The position numbers and the translations under genes were made by a program. The notes under the pieces were generated by a model, which saw only the letters and a program-made list of their open reading frames with translations, ran no database searches and was not told the DNA's origin. Below, one piece after another: positions 15,795 to 23,534 of a DNA stretch of 64,000 nt (position 1 is its first letter; each line of letters begins with the position of its first letter). Source of the DNA: Symbiodinium natans. Taxonomy: Eukaryota > Sar > Dinophyceae > Suessiales > Symbiodiniaceae. The stretch is from NCBI GenBank assembly GCA_905221605.1, contig CAJNDS010002144.1:339647-403646 (forward strand). The letters are read 5' to 3'.

Positions 15795-16685
15795 ATGACT
15801 AAAAAACTTATAAGAAATTACATCCAGAACCTCAAAAACATTAGAGACGCTAAACAGGGCAAAGTGCCAAACCAAACAATGACTAAAATTAACAATGTCA
15901 TAAACTTATACGAAGACCGCAAAATATCCCAATTTACAACAGCGGTAAATTTAATTAATGGTATGACCATAGGCAATGCAAAAGCAAAGGAAAAAGGAAT
16001 AAAGCAATATGAAAAAGCAGTAGCAAAATATGAGGACAAAGCACCAATAACCAAAAGAATGAGAGCAACAGTAAAGAAAGCGAGGAAGGGCAAGGAAGTT
16101 AAGGAAGTGGTAAGGAAAACCGATAAACAACCTGTGTTCAAAAGAAAGGCCATTGGCGGTTTATCAACAAAGGCAAAAGACATTTTCAAAGGCAGGAAAA
16201 ATTACGCTGTTAAGTATATGCTGTTTTCTATGAATAACCGCTCAGGTGCAAAAAAAGCATCATTTATATTAGATGGTGTAGCGTATTATCCCTTAATTCT
16301 TCTTACCCGTGGAAACGCAAGTGTAGTAGGAAGTGCCAATGTGAAAGCAAACGAATTCATTGAAACATTAGTTAAGAGGAGGATAAGACAATACCACGAC
16401 ACCGAAAAGTTCTTATTTAGAAAACTGATGATTACTATGAATTCAAGTAGCGAGTTTAAGGAGGCAACAGGACACCTGATAGAATACGCCGATGCCATTA
16501 GAATTGAAAGCGTTGAGATTGTTGAAACAGACACGGGCGGATACGACGAGAGAGAAGAACCATTACAACAAGGCAACAGCATAAGCACATATTACAGATA
16601 CATTCAAACCGAAGTCAATGCAGAAGCAGAGACTATGAAAGAGGCGCTACATAACAAAATTACAGAGAAGACGAATGTTGGATAA
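15795..16685 (+). CDS. Basic protein upstream of and possibly joined to the polymerase-helicase (296 aa)
   Basis: The first 130 residues are basic and helical (TMTKINNVINLYEDRK, KRMRATVKKARKGKEVKEVV). A more folded-looking section follows (AVKYMLFSMNNRSG, SFILDGVAYYPLILLTRG) and a beta/alpha region to the end. I recognise no family. The next frame (-1 relative to this one) is open from 16655, overlaps this gene's last 30 bases, and runs without a stop into the polymerase-helicase. The 104 bp between this stop and the next ATG reads like coding sequence rather than promoter. The two may therefore form one product by frameshift, or an error may have split them. Confidence 0.72.
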   Translation: MTKKLIRNYIQNLKNIRDAKQGKVPNQTMTKINNVINLYEDRKISQFTTAVNLINGMTIGNAKAKEKGIKQYEKAVAKYEDKAPITKRMRATVKKARKGKEVKEVVRKTDKQPVFKRKAIGGLSTKAKDIFKGRKNYAVKYMLFSMNNRSGAKKASFILDGVAYYPLILLTRGNASVVGSANVKANEFIETLVKRRIRQYHDTEKFLFRKLMITMNSSSEFKEATGHLIEYADAIRIESVEIVETDTGGYDEREEPLQQGNSISTYYRYIQTEVNAEAETMKEALHNKITEKTNVG

Positions 16686-16789
16686 ATGCTTTACTGGAAA
16701 ACTTTGAAGGAACTAACCTAACAAGAGAAAAGCGACAACAAAAGAACACAAAAACACTGACCCGCGATAAAGTCCTTGAACCGCTGGAT

Positions 16790-19700
16790 ATGACGGAAGA
16801 AGAACTTATTAATACTGGGGCGACCATAAACCAAATGGATAAGGTGTTTAAATTCTTCAATATACCAGTTAGATTATACAACTTTACAGGTGCTTTGATT
16901 TATGAATATAACCCCGAGAATTATGAGAAGGGGCGGGTAAAAATGTTCAGGGGACTTGTTAAAAACAGTCACATTTACCTGTTAAACCACGATTTAGAGA
17001 CATTAAGGCAAATTCAACCGAAAGATAAATACAATGCCTTTACAACAAGCAAGTTTTACATCACCGATAAGACTGAACCCGTTGAATATAAAATGTTTGA
17101 TAATGTAGATGAACTGCTGAATATGACCGATAAGGAAGAATACGCCCTGATACATTCCGACAATGATTTGGTCAAGGTCTTTCATCAACTGAACGAAGCA
17201 GGATACAAACCACATATTAACTATCAAGCGGGGAGGATTACTAATATCTTATGTAAGTTTTACTACAAAAAGTTGAAGAAATACATTAAATACAACATTG
17301 TCTCACAGTGTTTATCACAAGAGCGAGTGGATGAAGATGTAATCACTGATAATGAAGAGGTGTATAACAAAATCACTACAACTATGTTTAACTTACAAAA
17401 AGAGTTGTTTAAAGAAAACCATTTATCCTATTATAACGAGGTAGATATACAAATCCTTAAAGAGTGTAAAACCATAGTTCCGGTTGGCAAGTTTTGTAAA
17501 GATGTGGCGGTCAAGAAAATAAAAGAAATAGATATTAACAAGGCATTTACACACGCGGGAGGGAGTATAAAATACATCCCGAAATTTACACAATTTGACA
17601 TATTCAGACCTTTTGGCGAGGATTGTAGCACAGACCAGTTTAACAACCTGACATTATACATTGTAGAGGTGTATGAAGGGAACGTCTTTTTCAACAAGAA
17701 GTATTGTTTAGTTTATGGCAAGTTTTTAAAGAAACTGCTGAAACACAACATTAAACTGAAAATCTTATGGTATAAGCAACCGAGCAATATTTACAAGGTG
17801 GATTATAAAAAACTGATAGATGAACTGTATGCAACAAAAATAACAGACGACGAAGACTTCAACAAGCAGACGCAAAAGAAACTGTGGAACATCAGCGTCG
17901 GAATGTTGGAGAAATCCCATAACACCAGTCAGCGAAGTAGCACCTTTACTTCATTGAAGGAGGCGTGTTATTATCAAAGCATTTACGGCGGAAAAGTTTA
18001 TACTATAAGCGAGTGTCAGACAGAACTTAACGAAGTGGATGAAGACGAATTTGAAACAAAGGAGACAGAAGGAACAAAATATTATGTGTTAAGTGTCTCA
18101 GAAAAGAAGACTTTAATGAATGGTTTTATGTATATCAAAGAGTTGTTATTGCAATATCATAATTTTAAGATGTATGAAGCATACAAGACATTATCCGATA
18201 ACAACATTAAGGTGTATAGTGTTAAGACAGATTGCTTGACGATACACGAAGACGATGTGGATAAGGTGCATGGATACAATTTTTGTCGTGTGTGGAGAGA
18301 AGGACTGCTTAAATTTGGAACTGACATCGGCACTTGGAGACTGGAAGAGAAGAAAACAATTACACTGCCTACGCAGTTATACACATACAAGTTTAACGAA
18401 GTGCCGGAAATCCCGAAAGTTAGTAATGTAAATGTTGAGGTTGAAGACGAGTGGGACACTAAAACAATATGCGAGAAAATTATGTTGAGAAACCCCGTGA
18501 TAATTCGTGGAAAGTTCCCGGGCACGGGCAAGAGTTATATAGGCGAGTATTTCCAACAAATGGGTAAGAATGTTTTGTTTGTAGTGCCAACCAATAGACT
18601 TTTACAAGAAAAGGAAGTAGAAGCGACAACTTATAACAAGTTTTTCAGCATCGCCGTTCATGAAGATGTAGGGGAGAAGTTGCCAGCTTTTGATTATTCC
18701 CCTTTCAATGTGGTGGTGTTTGATGAGGTTTATATGTCTAACTTATATGTATTGGATAAGGTCAGACGGTTCATTAAAGAAAATCCTGATATTATCGTTA
18801 TTGGGACGGGTGATGTAAAACAATTGCAGGGAGTGGAAGTTATGACCAACTGCCAGAACCCAGCAGTTTATATGGACAACTGCCTAGATATAGTATTTAA
18901 ATACAATATATTCCTAGAAGTGTGTAAAAGAGTAGGAGCGAAGGACAGCGAAGAAGGAGACAGAAACAGGGAAATCATTAATAATATGTATAACGACTTT
19001 TGGGAAAGCAAGTTGCCTATTCAAGACATCATACCGAAATACTTTGAAACGACTGACGACATAATGGCATCGGAGCATAACATCGCCTACACTAACATAA
19101 GATGCCGAAATGTAGCAAACGAGATTAGAAACAGGTTAAACAAGAAAGACAAATACGAAGTGGGCGAAATACTCATTGCCAGAAAATGGATTAAACAACC
19201 AAGGGTAAATGTAAATCTACGGTATAGAATTACGAGCATAGAACAAGATGAACTCGGAGCGCAAATAACATTACAGAACATAGCAAATGATGAAGATCAG
19301 TTTATGCTGTTTGAGGCAATTGTTGATAATAACTTTATATACTCATACTGCGCCACCTGTCATTCAAGTCAGGGAGCGAGTGTAAAGGGGAGTATAACTA
19401 TACACGAATACAACTTGCCAATAGCAAGCAGGGAGTGGGTTTGGACGAGTATTACACGCTGTGTTGACTTTAGAAAAGTCAGGTTCTACAACAACGCAAG
19501 TTTTGATAAACAAATGGATAAAAACATGATAATGAGATACTTTAAAAACAAGGTGGAGAATTACAAACTACAAGACAGGAAAGCAAGGAGAGAGATAAAC
19601 GAGGAGGAATACATAACCCCCGAATGGTGTTTGAAAATGTTTAAAAGCAGGTGCGAGAAATGTAATACATCATTTAATTTTGAAGTGAAGCAAGGTAAGT

Positions 19701-19801
19701 TATGTAGCAACTTTACAGCTCAGCGTCTATGTAATGATTACGGACATCATTTAGACAATTGTTGTGCTTATTGCTTGTGGTGTAACGTAAGCTCACATTA
19801 A
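16790..19801 (+). CDS. DNA polymerase-like / SF1 helicase fusion replication protein (1003 aa or longer)
   Basis: Likely replicates the viral genome. The N-terminal half has the three family-B-type polymerase signatures: motif A IDINKAFTH with Asp248, a motif-B-like KEACYYQSIYGG near 390-402, and motif C VYSVKTDCLT with Asp481. The C-terminal half is a superfamily 1 helicase: Walker A GKFPGTGKS (Lys581), Walker B VVVFDEV (Asp645-Glu646), a GTGDVKQLQG motif III, HSSQGAS near 858 and WTSITR near 885. The last 60 residues are cysteine/histidine-rich (CEKC, LCNDYGHHLDNC, CLWCN), a probable HNH- or ribbon-like zinc module. The ATG at 16790 is the first in frame. The frame is open from 16655, so the true N-terminus may be longer or come from the preceding frame. 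The polymerase call is divergent and the helicase call is firm. Confidence 0.85.
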   Translation: MTEEELINTGATINQMDKVFKFFNIPVRLYNFTGALIYEYNPENYEKGRVKMFRGLVKNSHIYLLNHDLETLRQIQPKDKYNAFTTSKFYITDKTEPVEYKMFDNVDELLNMTDKEEYALIHSDNDLVKVFHQLNEAGYKPHINYQAGRITNILCKFYYKKLKKYIKYNIVSQCLSQERVDEDVITDNEEVYNKITTTMFNLQKELFKENHLSYYNEVDIQILKECKTIVPVGKFCKDVAVKKIKEIDINKAFTHAGGSIKYIPKFTQFDIFRPFGEDCSTDQFNNLTLYIVEVYEGNVFFNKKYCLVYGKFLKKLLKHNIKLKILWYKQPSNIYKVDYKKLIDELYATKITDDEDFNKQTQKKLWNISVGMLEKSHNTSQRSSTFTSLKEACYYQSIYGGKVYTISECQTELNEVDEDEFETKETEGTKYYVLSVSEKKTLMNGFMYIKELLLQYHNFKMYEAYKTLSDNNIKVYSVKTDCLTIHEDDVDKVHGYNFCRVWREGLLKFGTDIGTWRLEEKKTITLPTQLYTYKFNEVPEIPKVSNVNVEVEDEWDTKTICEKIMLRNPVIIRGKFPGTGKSYIGEYFQQMGKNVLFVVPTNRLLQEKEVEATTYNKFFSIAVHEDVGEKLPAFDYSPFNVVVFDEVYMSNLYVLDKVRRFIKENPDIIVIGTGDVKQLQGVEVMTNCQNPAVYMDNCLDIVFKYNIFLEVCKRVGAKDSEEGDRNREIINNMYNDFWESKLPIQDIIPKYFETTDDIMASEHNIAYTNIRCRNVANEIRNRLNKKDKYEVGEILIARKWIKQPRVNVNLRYRITSIEQDELGAQITLQNIANDEDQFMLFEAIVDNNFIYSYCATCHSSQGASVKGSITIHEYNLPIASREWVWTSITRCVDFRKVRFYNNASFDKQMDKNMIMRYFKNKVENYKLQDRKARREINEEEYITPEWCLKMFKSRCEKCNTSFNFEVKQGKLCSNFTAQRLCNDYGHHLDNCCAYCLWCNVSSH

Positions 19802-19844
19802 AAGAGGTTTAAAGAAATGGTGCGTTAAGATAATTAATAGTATA

Positions 19845-20465
19845 ATGCGTGAAAATAAGTACCAAAAGGGCAAAATATACAAAATAACCGATGTGGCGTA
19901 TAATGACTGCTACTACGGGTCAACTATTGAACCGCTGACGAAACGGATGATACACCACAAGCATAAATATTTCAACCAGAATACATGGCAAGAAACATGC
20001 GTAAGAAGTGTAAATAACATCTTTAATAAATACGGTTTTGAAAACTGCAAAATTGAATTAGTTGAAAACTTCCCATGTGCATCCAAAGAAGAATTAGTTA
20101 AGCGCGAAGGTCATTACATAAAAGATAACGAGTGCGTAAACAAACAATCTAATGTAGCGGGGCGAACTAAGGAGGAATACAGACACGAAGAGCGTGATAA
20201 ACTCAATGTGCGCTCAAAAGAATATTACAGAAACCATGTGGAAGAAAGATGTGCATACCAAAAAGAATACAGCAAGAACAATGTTGAAAAGATAAGACAG
20301 CAAAAATTGAATTATCGTGAGCGAAACAAGGAAACCCTCACAACGCCTATCTCGTGCGGATGTGGTCTGGTTTTCCAACAACGCTCCCGAACCCGCCACG
20401 AAAAATGCAAGAAGCATCAAGAATGGTTAAAACAACAAGAACAACAAACCGAACAATCAGAATAG
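19845..20465 (+). CDS. GIY-YIG endonuclease with C-terminal zinc finger, second copy (206 aa)
   Basis: Residues 9-27 contain GKIYKITD...CYYGST. A basic helix LTKRMIHHKH follows, and the catalytic glutamate lies in KREGHYI (Glu88). A long charged linker of Y/E/K-rich repeats leads to a C-terminal finger with C-G-C-G...H...C-KKH-Q. The order of parts is the same as in the 8569-9147 protein, though the linker sequences differ, so the two are paralogues or independent arrivals from one family. It starts 43 bp after the helicase and lies in the replication/integration block. A recombination or self-homing role is plausible. Confidence 0.86.
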   Translation: MRENKYQKGKIYKITDVAYNDCYYGSTIEPLTKRMIHHKHKYFNQNTWQETCVRSVNNIFNKYGFENCKIELVENFPCASKEELVKREGHYIKDNECVNKQSNVAGRTKEEYRHEERDKLNVRSKEYYRNHVEERCAYQKEYSKNNVEKIRQQKLNYRERNKETLTTPISCGCGLVFQQRSRTRHEKCKKHQEWLKQQEQQTEQSE

Positions 20466-20490
20466 AAATAATAATATCTTGTTTATTATA

Positions 20491-21408
20491 ATGACTTCTA
20501 AACAAGATATTATCCGCAATGTTTATTATGACCGCTCAGGGTTTGGGAGTAAGGCAACAACCCTACAAGATGCTCAAAAGAAAGATGCCAGTATCACGAA
20601 AGAAGATGTTGAGGAGTTTTTTAGAAAGAACATTGAAGAGAAAAGAAAACCGCGTGGTGAGAATAGTTTTGTAGCACCCCACGCGCATTTTGAATATCAG
20701 GTGGATTTATTCTTTATAAGCAAAAATGATTTAGGAAACCAAAAATTTAGAATTGGGTTGGTTTTAATTGATATTTTCAGTAAATATGCTACTGTTATAC
20801 CTATTAAGAGTAAAGAACCTCCTGATGTATTCGCGGGAATAATGGAAGGACTACAAAAAATGGGCGATAAACCGAAGATGTTTTACAGTGACGAGGAAGG
20901 GAGTTTGTATAGTAAAACAATTATAGGATATTTGGAGGGTGAGAAAATTGAGATACATAGAACAAGAGGGCATCCAGCGTTTGCGGAGCGTTTTATAAGA
21001 ACATATAAAGATATGCTGTTTAAGCGGGTTGAAGCAGATGAAAAAAAGGGTAAGCAAAATATACAGTGGATAGATTATAATTTGGAAATCTTATTAACCT
21101 ATAATAATAAAATGGTTTCGTCAGCGACTAAAATGACACCATTAGAAGCAAGGAAAAAGAAAAATGAATTTGAAGTTAAATTGAATATATCTTTACAAGC
21201 AAAGCGTAATAGAACATACCCCGAAATAGAGGTGGGAGATAGTGTTAAAATAATGCGCAAAAAAGGCATTAGTGAAAAGGAACGCACCAGTCATTGGGTT
21301 AAAACTCCCCAGGAAGTAAAGCGAATAGATAAAAAGTTAGGTCAAAACTATTACTACTTAGATAATGAGAATAGCGGTTATTTGCGACACGAATTATTAA
21401 AGGTGTAA
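20491..21408 (+). CDS. Retroviral-type (rve) integrase
   Basis: Predicted to insert the element into host DNA, which fits the flanking 5-bp duplication. Counting from the ATG at 20491 (the frame is open to a TTG four codons earlier), the catalytic core has Asp72 in FEYQVDLFF, Asp134 in MFYSDEEGS and Glu166 in HPAFAERFIRTYK, the D-D-E triad. The N-terminus (YYDRSGFGSKATTLQDA) resembles other Polinton, PLV and virophage integrases and lacks an obvious HHCC finger. The C-terminus is an SH3/chromo-like beta domain (EIEVGDSVKIMRKKG ... YYLDNENSGYLRHELL). At 305 aa it is compact and intact. It is the last gene before the right end. Confidence 0.92.
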   Translation: MTSKQDIIRNVYYDRSGFGSKATTLQDAQKKDASITKEDVEEFFRKNIEEKRKPRGENSFVAPHAHFEYQVDLFFISKNDLGNQKFRIGLVLIDIFSKYATVIPIKSKEPPDVFAGIMEGLQKMGDKPKMFYSDEEGSLYSKTIIGYLEGEKIEIHRTRGHPAFAERFIRTYKDMLFKRVEADEKKGKQNIQWIDYNLEILLTYNNKMVSSATKMTPLEARKKKNEFEVKLNISLQAKRNRTYPEIEVGDSVKIMRKKGISEKERTSHWVKTPQEVKRIDKKLGQNYYYLDNENSGYLRHELLKV

Positions 21409-21655
21409 ACAAAGTCTTTATTTTCATAGTCTATTCCTGATTTTGGAGTGTTTTGTTTGTCGTTTCGCTCTTTTCTTGGTTTTTCTTTCTTCCGTAATAT
21501 GTTTGGCTATATGGTTTGTATCAGGTGTTGAAAAATTGAGTTTTTTCAGAATTGTCCTTAGAGTTTCCGAGAAACTATTTACTCTTATACTCTATTCCTG
21601 ATTTTATGTGTTCCTTTTTTGTGGTTTATGGAAATGTATACATATTTGTTGTGTT
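21409..21655. other. AT-rich non-coding segment after the integrase
   Basis: No gene is seen. A 14-bp direct repeat, CTATTCCTGATTTT, occurs at 21431-21444 and 21592-21605. The strand is T-rich, continuing the composition of the viral genes. GC content rises sharply after about 21660. Confidence 0.6.
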
Positions 21656-22999
21656 TTAAGGGTTTTCCCACCAAAAAACGCACAAACAAAAAAGGCAAAA
21701 AAGAAGCCGTAAAACCCTCCCTCCCAAACGAAAACTAAACACTAAACCTAAAACCTGAACACTAAACCTAAAATCTCTGCCCAGCAAAGCTCCACAGCGT
21801 CTGAATGATAGGAAGAGCCGACTAATCAGCCAGCCTTTCAAGGACAGGAAGAGCCGGTGGCTCTCAACCAAACTCCTCAACCCCTTAACTGAAACCAAAA
21901 CACACCCTGAGATCCCCAAGTCTACCTAACCCAAGACAAACCAAAAGGGACTTGCGGCGTCTGGAACTCACGCAAGTCGTTGTGGTCCTGTCGCGTCCGG
22001 AGGTGATGAATCTTCGAAGTGTGAGGGCTTAAGAAAGCTCAGCGAATGCAAAACAGCGACACCCAAAGTTCAATTCTCTCTTTTGCGCCCCACATCCCGC
22101 GGACTTCGGTGCTCTGCCGTGGTCCGACATCTATCTGACCACGCTTGCTAAACAAACGGGTAGATGCTACTCTGGAGGCTCGAGGTGTGAGACAAAAGGT
22201 GTCACTCAACGCCGGCGTTCTTATTCACCTGCAGGGGCAGTTGGCGCCAAAAGAGACGTCAAAACAAAAGATGACAACTACATCATCAGGAACAGCAGCA
22301 ACTGGTTCGATCTAGAACTGCCTTGTCAAGAGCCTCTTGAAACTTGACAATGCCAGCAAGCGCTGCGACGAAAGCCATGAAACCGCCACCCCATGCTTTG
22401 ATGGAGCTCCATGCGATGGTGGCTTCCCTCCACTCTTTTCCTTAATGCTTGATGGGCACGCTGAAACCTTTAGCGTTTTCACGACTTTTGCTTCGAGAAA
22501 CAAGAATAAGAGGCAAGCACCGAGCGTCTATACTCAGCGAGGAAGGTATCCCACTTTGACTCCAAGCTATCGACCTTTTTCTCCAAGCCATCGAACCTCT
22601 TCTCCAGTGAGTCGACCTTGCTCTCCAACTTTTTCACGGCCTCCAACACTTCCCGGTTCGCTGTGAAGAACTGACGGCGATGCAGCCGAAAGGGCAGCGT
22701 CATGCTGCGGAGCGACATGACACGAATGTCGTGTCTTCTACTTGCTTCTACTATTGCTCGAGAAAGCTGCAGTACTCACGATGGAAAACGTGGACGTGGA
22801 TGAACGGCTATTCTGGACATCGCAAACAAGCAGGCATACCGCAGCCGATTGCCGCTCCGAAATCTCTAGCAAAACCCGCGTCAAGCGTGGAAGGCACGCC
22901 ACATCATTGAAGAAGCAGGTGATGTAGCCAGCCCATAGCAAAGGTTTTAACAAGTTCTAAATATTCCTCATTAGGTACGGGTTGCTTTCGAAATTACGA
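21656..22999. other. GC-shifted segment inside the element, right side
   Basis: About 1.3 kb whose composition is closer to the host spacers than to the viral genes, although it lies inside the terminal repeats. At 21720-21780 it has short CTAAACCTAAAA-like strings. At 21955-21995 an inverted pair (ACTTGCG/CGCAAGT) is present. The only protein-like signal is the broken coiled-coil gene listed separately. It may be a captured host or transposon fragment, or a decayed viral gene region. Confidence 0.55.
22286..22718 (-). pseudogene. Broken or spliced coiled-coil plus membrane-helix gene
   Basis: On the minus strand a frame at 22479-22718 encodes regular heptads (EAVKKLESKVDSLEKRFDGL, then EKKVDSLESKWDTFLAEYR). 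After its stop, a second frame (about 22286-22441) reads EWREATIAWSSIKAWGGGF and then a hydrophobic stretch MAFVAALAGIVKFQEAL. Coiled coil followed by a single membrane helix is a common layout of small phage and viral membrane proteins. The two halves are in different frames. I found no clean intron that joins them, so a frameshift decay is as likely as splicing. It is the only protein-like signal in the GC-shifted segment. Confidence 0.35.
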
Positions 23000-23179
23000 T
23001 TGTGTTTTGGATCTTGGCTTGGGTTTTGGGATGTGCTTTGTGTTTTGGATTGTGTTATGGGATTTGTTGAGGATATTGGGAGGTGTTTGTGTATTGCAGG
23101 ATTTAAGGGTTGAAATCTTAGGCGGTTTGAAAAATGGGGTGAAAGCGTAGGGGGGGGTATAGGATGTGAGGTGTGGGGG
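23000..23179 (-). repeat. Inner, partial copy of the terminal repeat
   Basis: Reading on the minus strand from 23179, this segment repeats most of the terminal repeat (CCCCACACCTCACATCCTAT and onward, then ACGCTTTCACCCCATTT), but lacks the outermost bases. It lies in the same orientation as the outer right copy, about 340 bp inside it. Between the two copies, the motifs GAGGTGTGGGGGAAG and ATGTGCTTTG recur again. The right end is therefore partly duplicated, while the left end is single. Confidence 0.8.
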
Positions 23180-23328
23180 AAGCGGTTGTTTTGCTTTTTG
23201 TTCTGCTCTGGGGTTTAATATTGAGTTGGTATGTGCTTTGTGTTTTGGTGTTTTGGAAGGTTGAGGTGTGGGGGAAGGAGGTTCTTTTGATTTGTCCTTT
23301 GCTATGGGACTTTGTGTTGAGTTGGGAT

Positions 23329-23529
23329 GTGCTTTGGGTTTTGGATTGTGTTTTGGATTGTTGTTTGGGGTTGGTAGGTTGCTTTGTTTCGGGATTGTTG
23401 TGTTGATTGTTGGGAGGTGCTTTGTGTGTTCAGGGATTTAAGGGTTGAAATCTTAGGCGGGTTGAGAAATGGGGTGAAAGCGTAGGGGGGAGTATAGGGT
23501 ATGAGGTGTGGGGTTAGCCTATGCTTGCT
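23329..23529 (-). repeat. Right terminal inverted repeat
   Basis: The inverted partner of 2475-2675. It ends in GGGGTTAGCCTATGCTTGCT, the exact complement of the left start. The inner boundary is where similarity fades after GTGCTTTGGG. The following five bases are the target duplication. Confidence 0.9.
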
Positions 23530-23534
23530 CGAAG
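23530..23534. repeat. Target-site duplication, right copy (CGAAG)
   Basis: CGAAG directly after the right terminal repeat, matching 2470-2474. A longer match (6 bp) is not present. Confidence 0.8.

Larger units (their letters stand above)
2475..23529. mobile_element. Integrated Polinton-like virus / virophage-like element (complete, about 21.05 kb)
   Basis: An AT-rich, gene-dense island bounded by inverted terminal repeats and a 5-bp target duplication, inside host DNA of quite different composition. It carries the hallmark set of the Polinton/virophage/PLV lineage: double jelly-roll major capsid protein, penton-like minor capsid protein, FtsK/HerA-type packaging ATPase, rve integrase, and a large polymerase/helicase replication protein. 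It also has GIY-YIG nucleases, a lipase-like protein and an S74 fibre. All the main reading frames are intact, so the copy looks recent or under selection. The MCP and penton proteins resemble the PLV type more than the Sputnik/Mavirus type by eye. That placement is an inference and needs a phylogeny. Confidence 0.93.

Noticed and set aside
22230-22330. GGTTCGATC looks like a tRNA T-loop.
   Set aside because: No acceptor stem, anticodon arm or A-box in the right place.
2475-23529. Classical Polinton/Maverick with 6-bp target duplication.
   Set aside because: The exact duplication is 5 bp. No standard protein-primed PolB gene of the usual length or adenain-type protease is seen, so a Polinton-like virus or virophage relative fits better.
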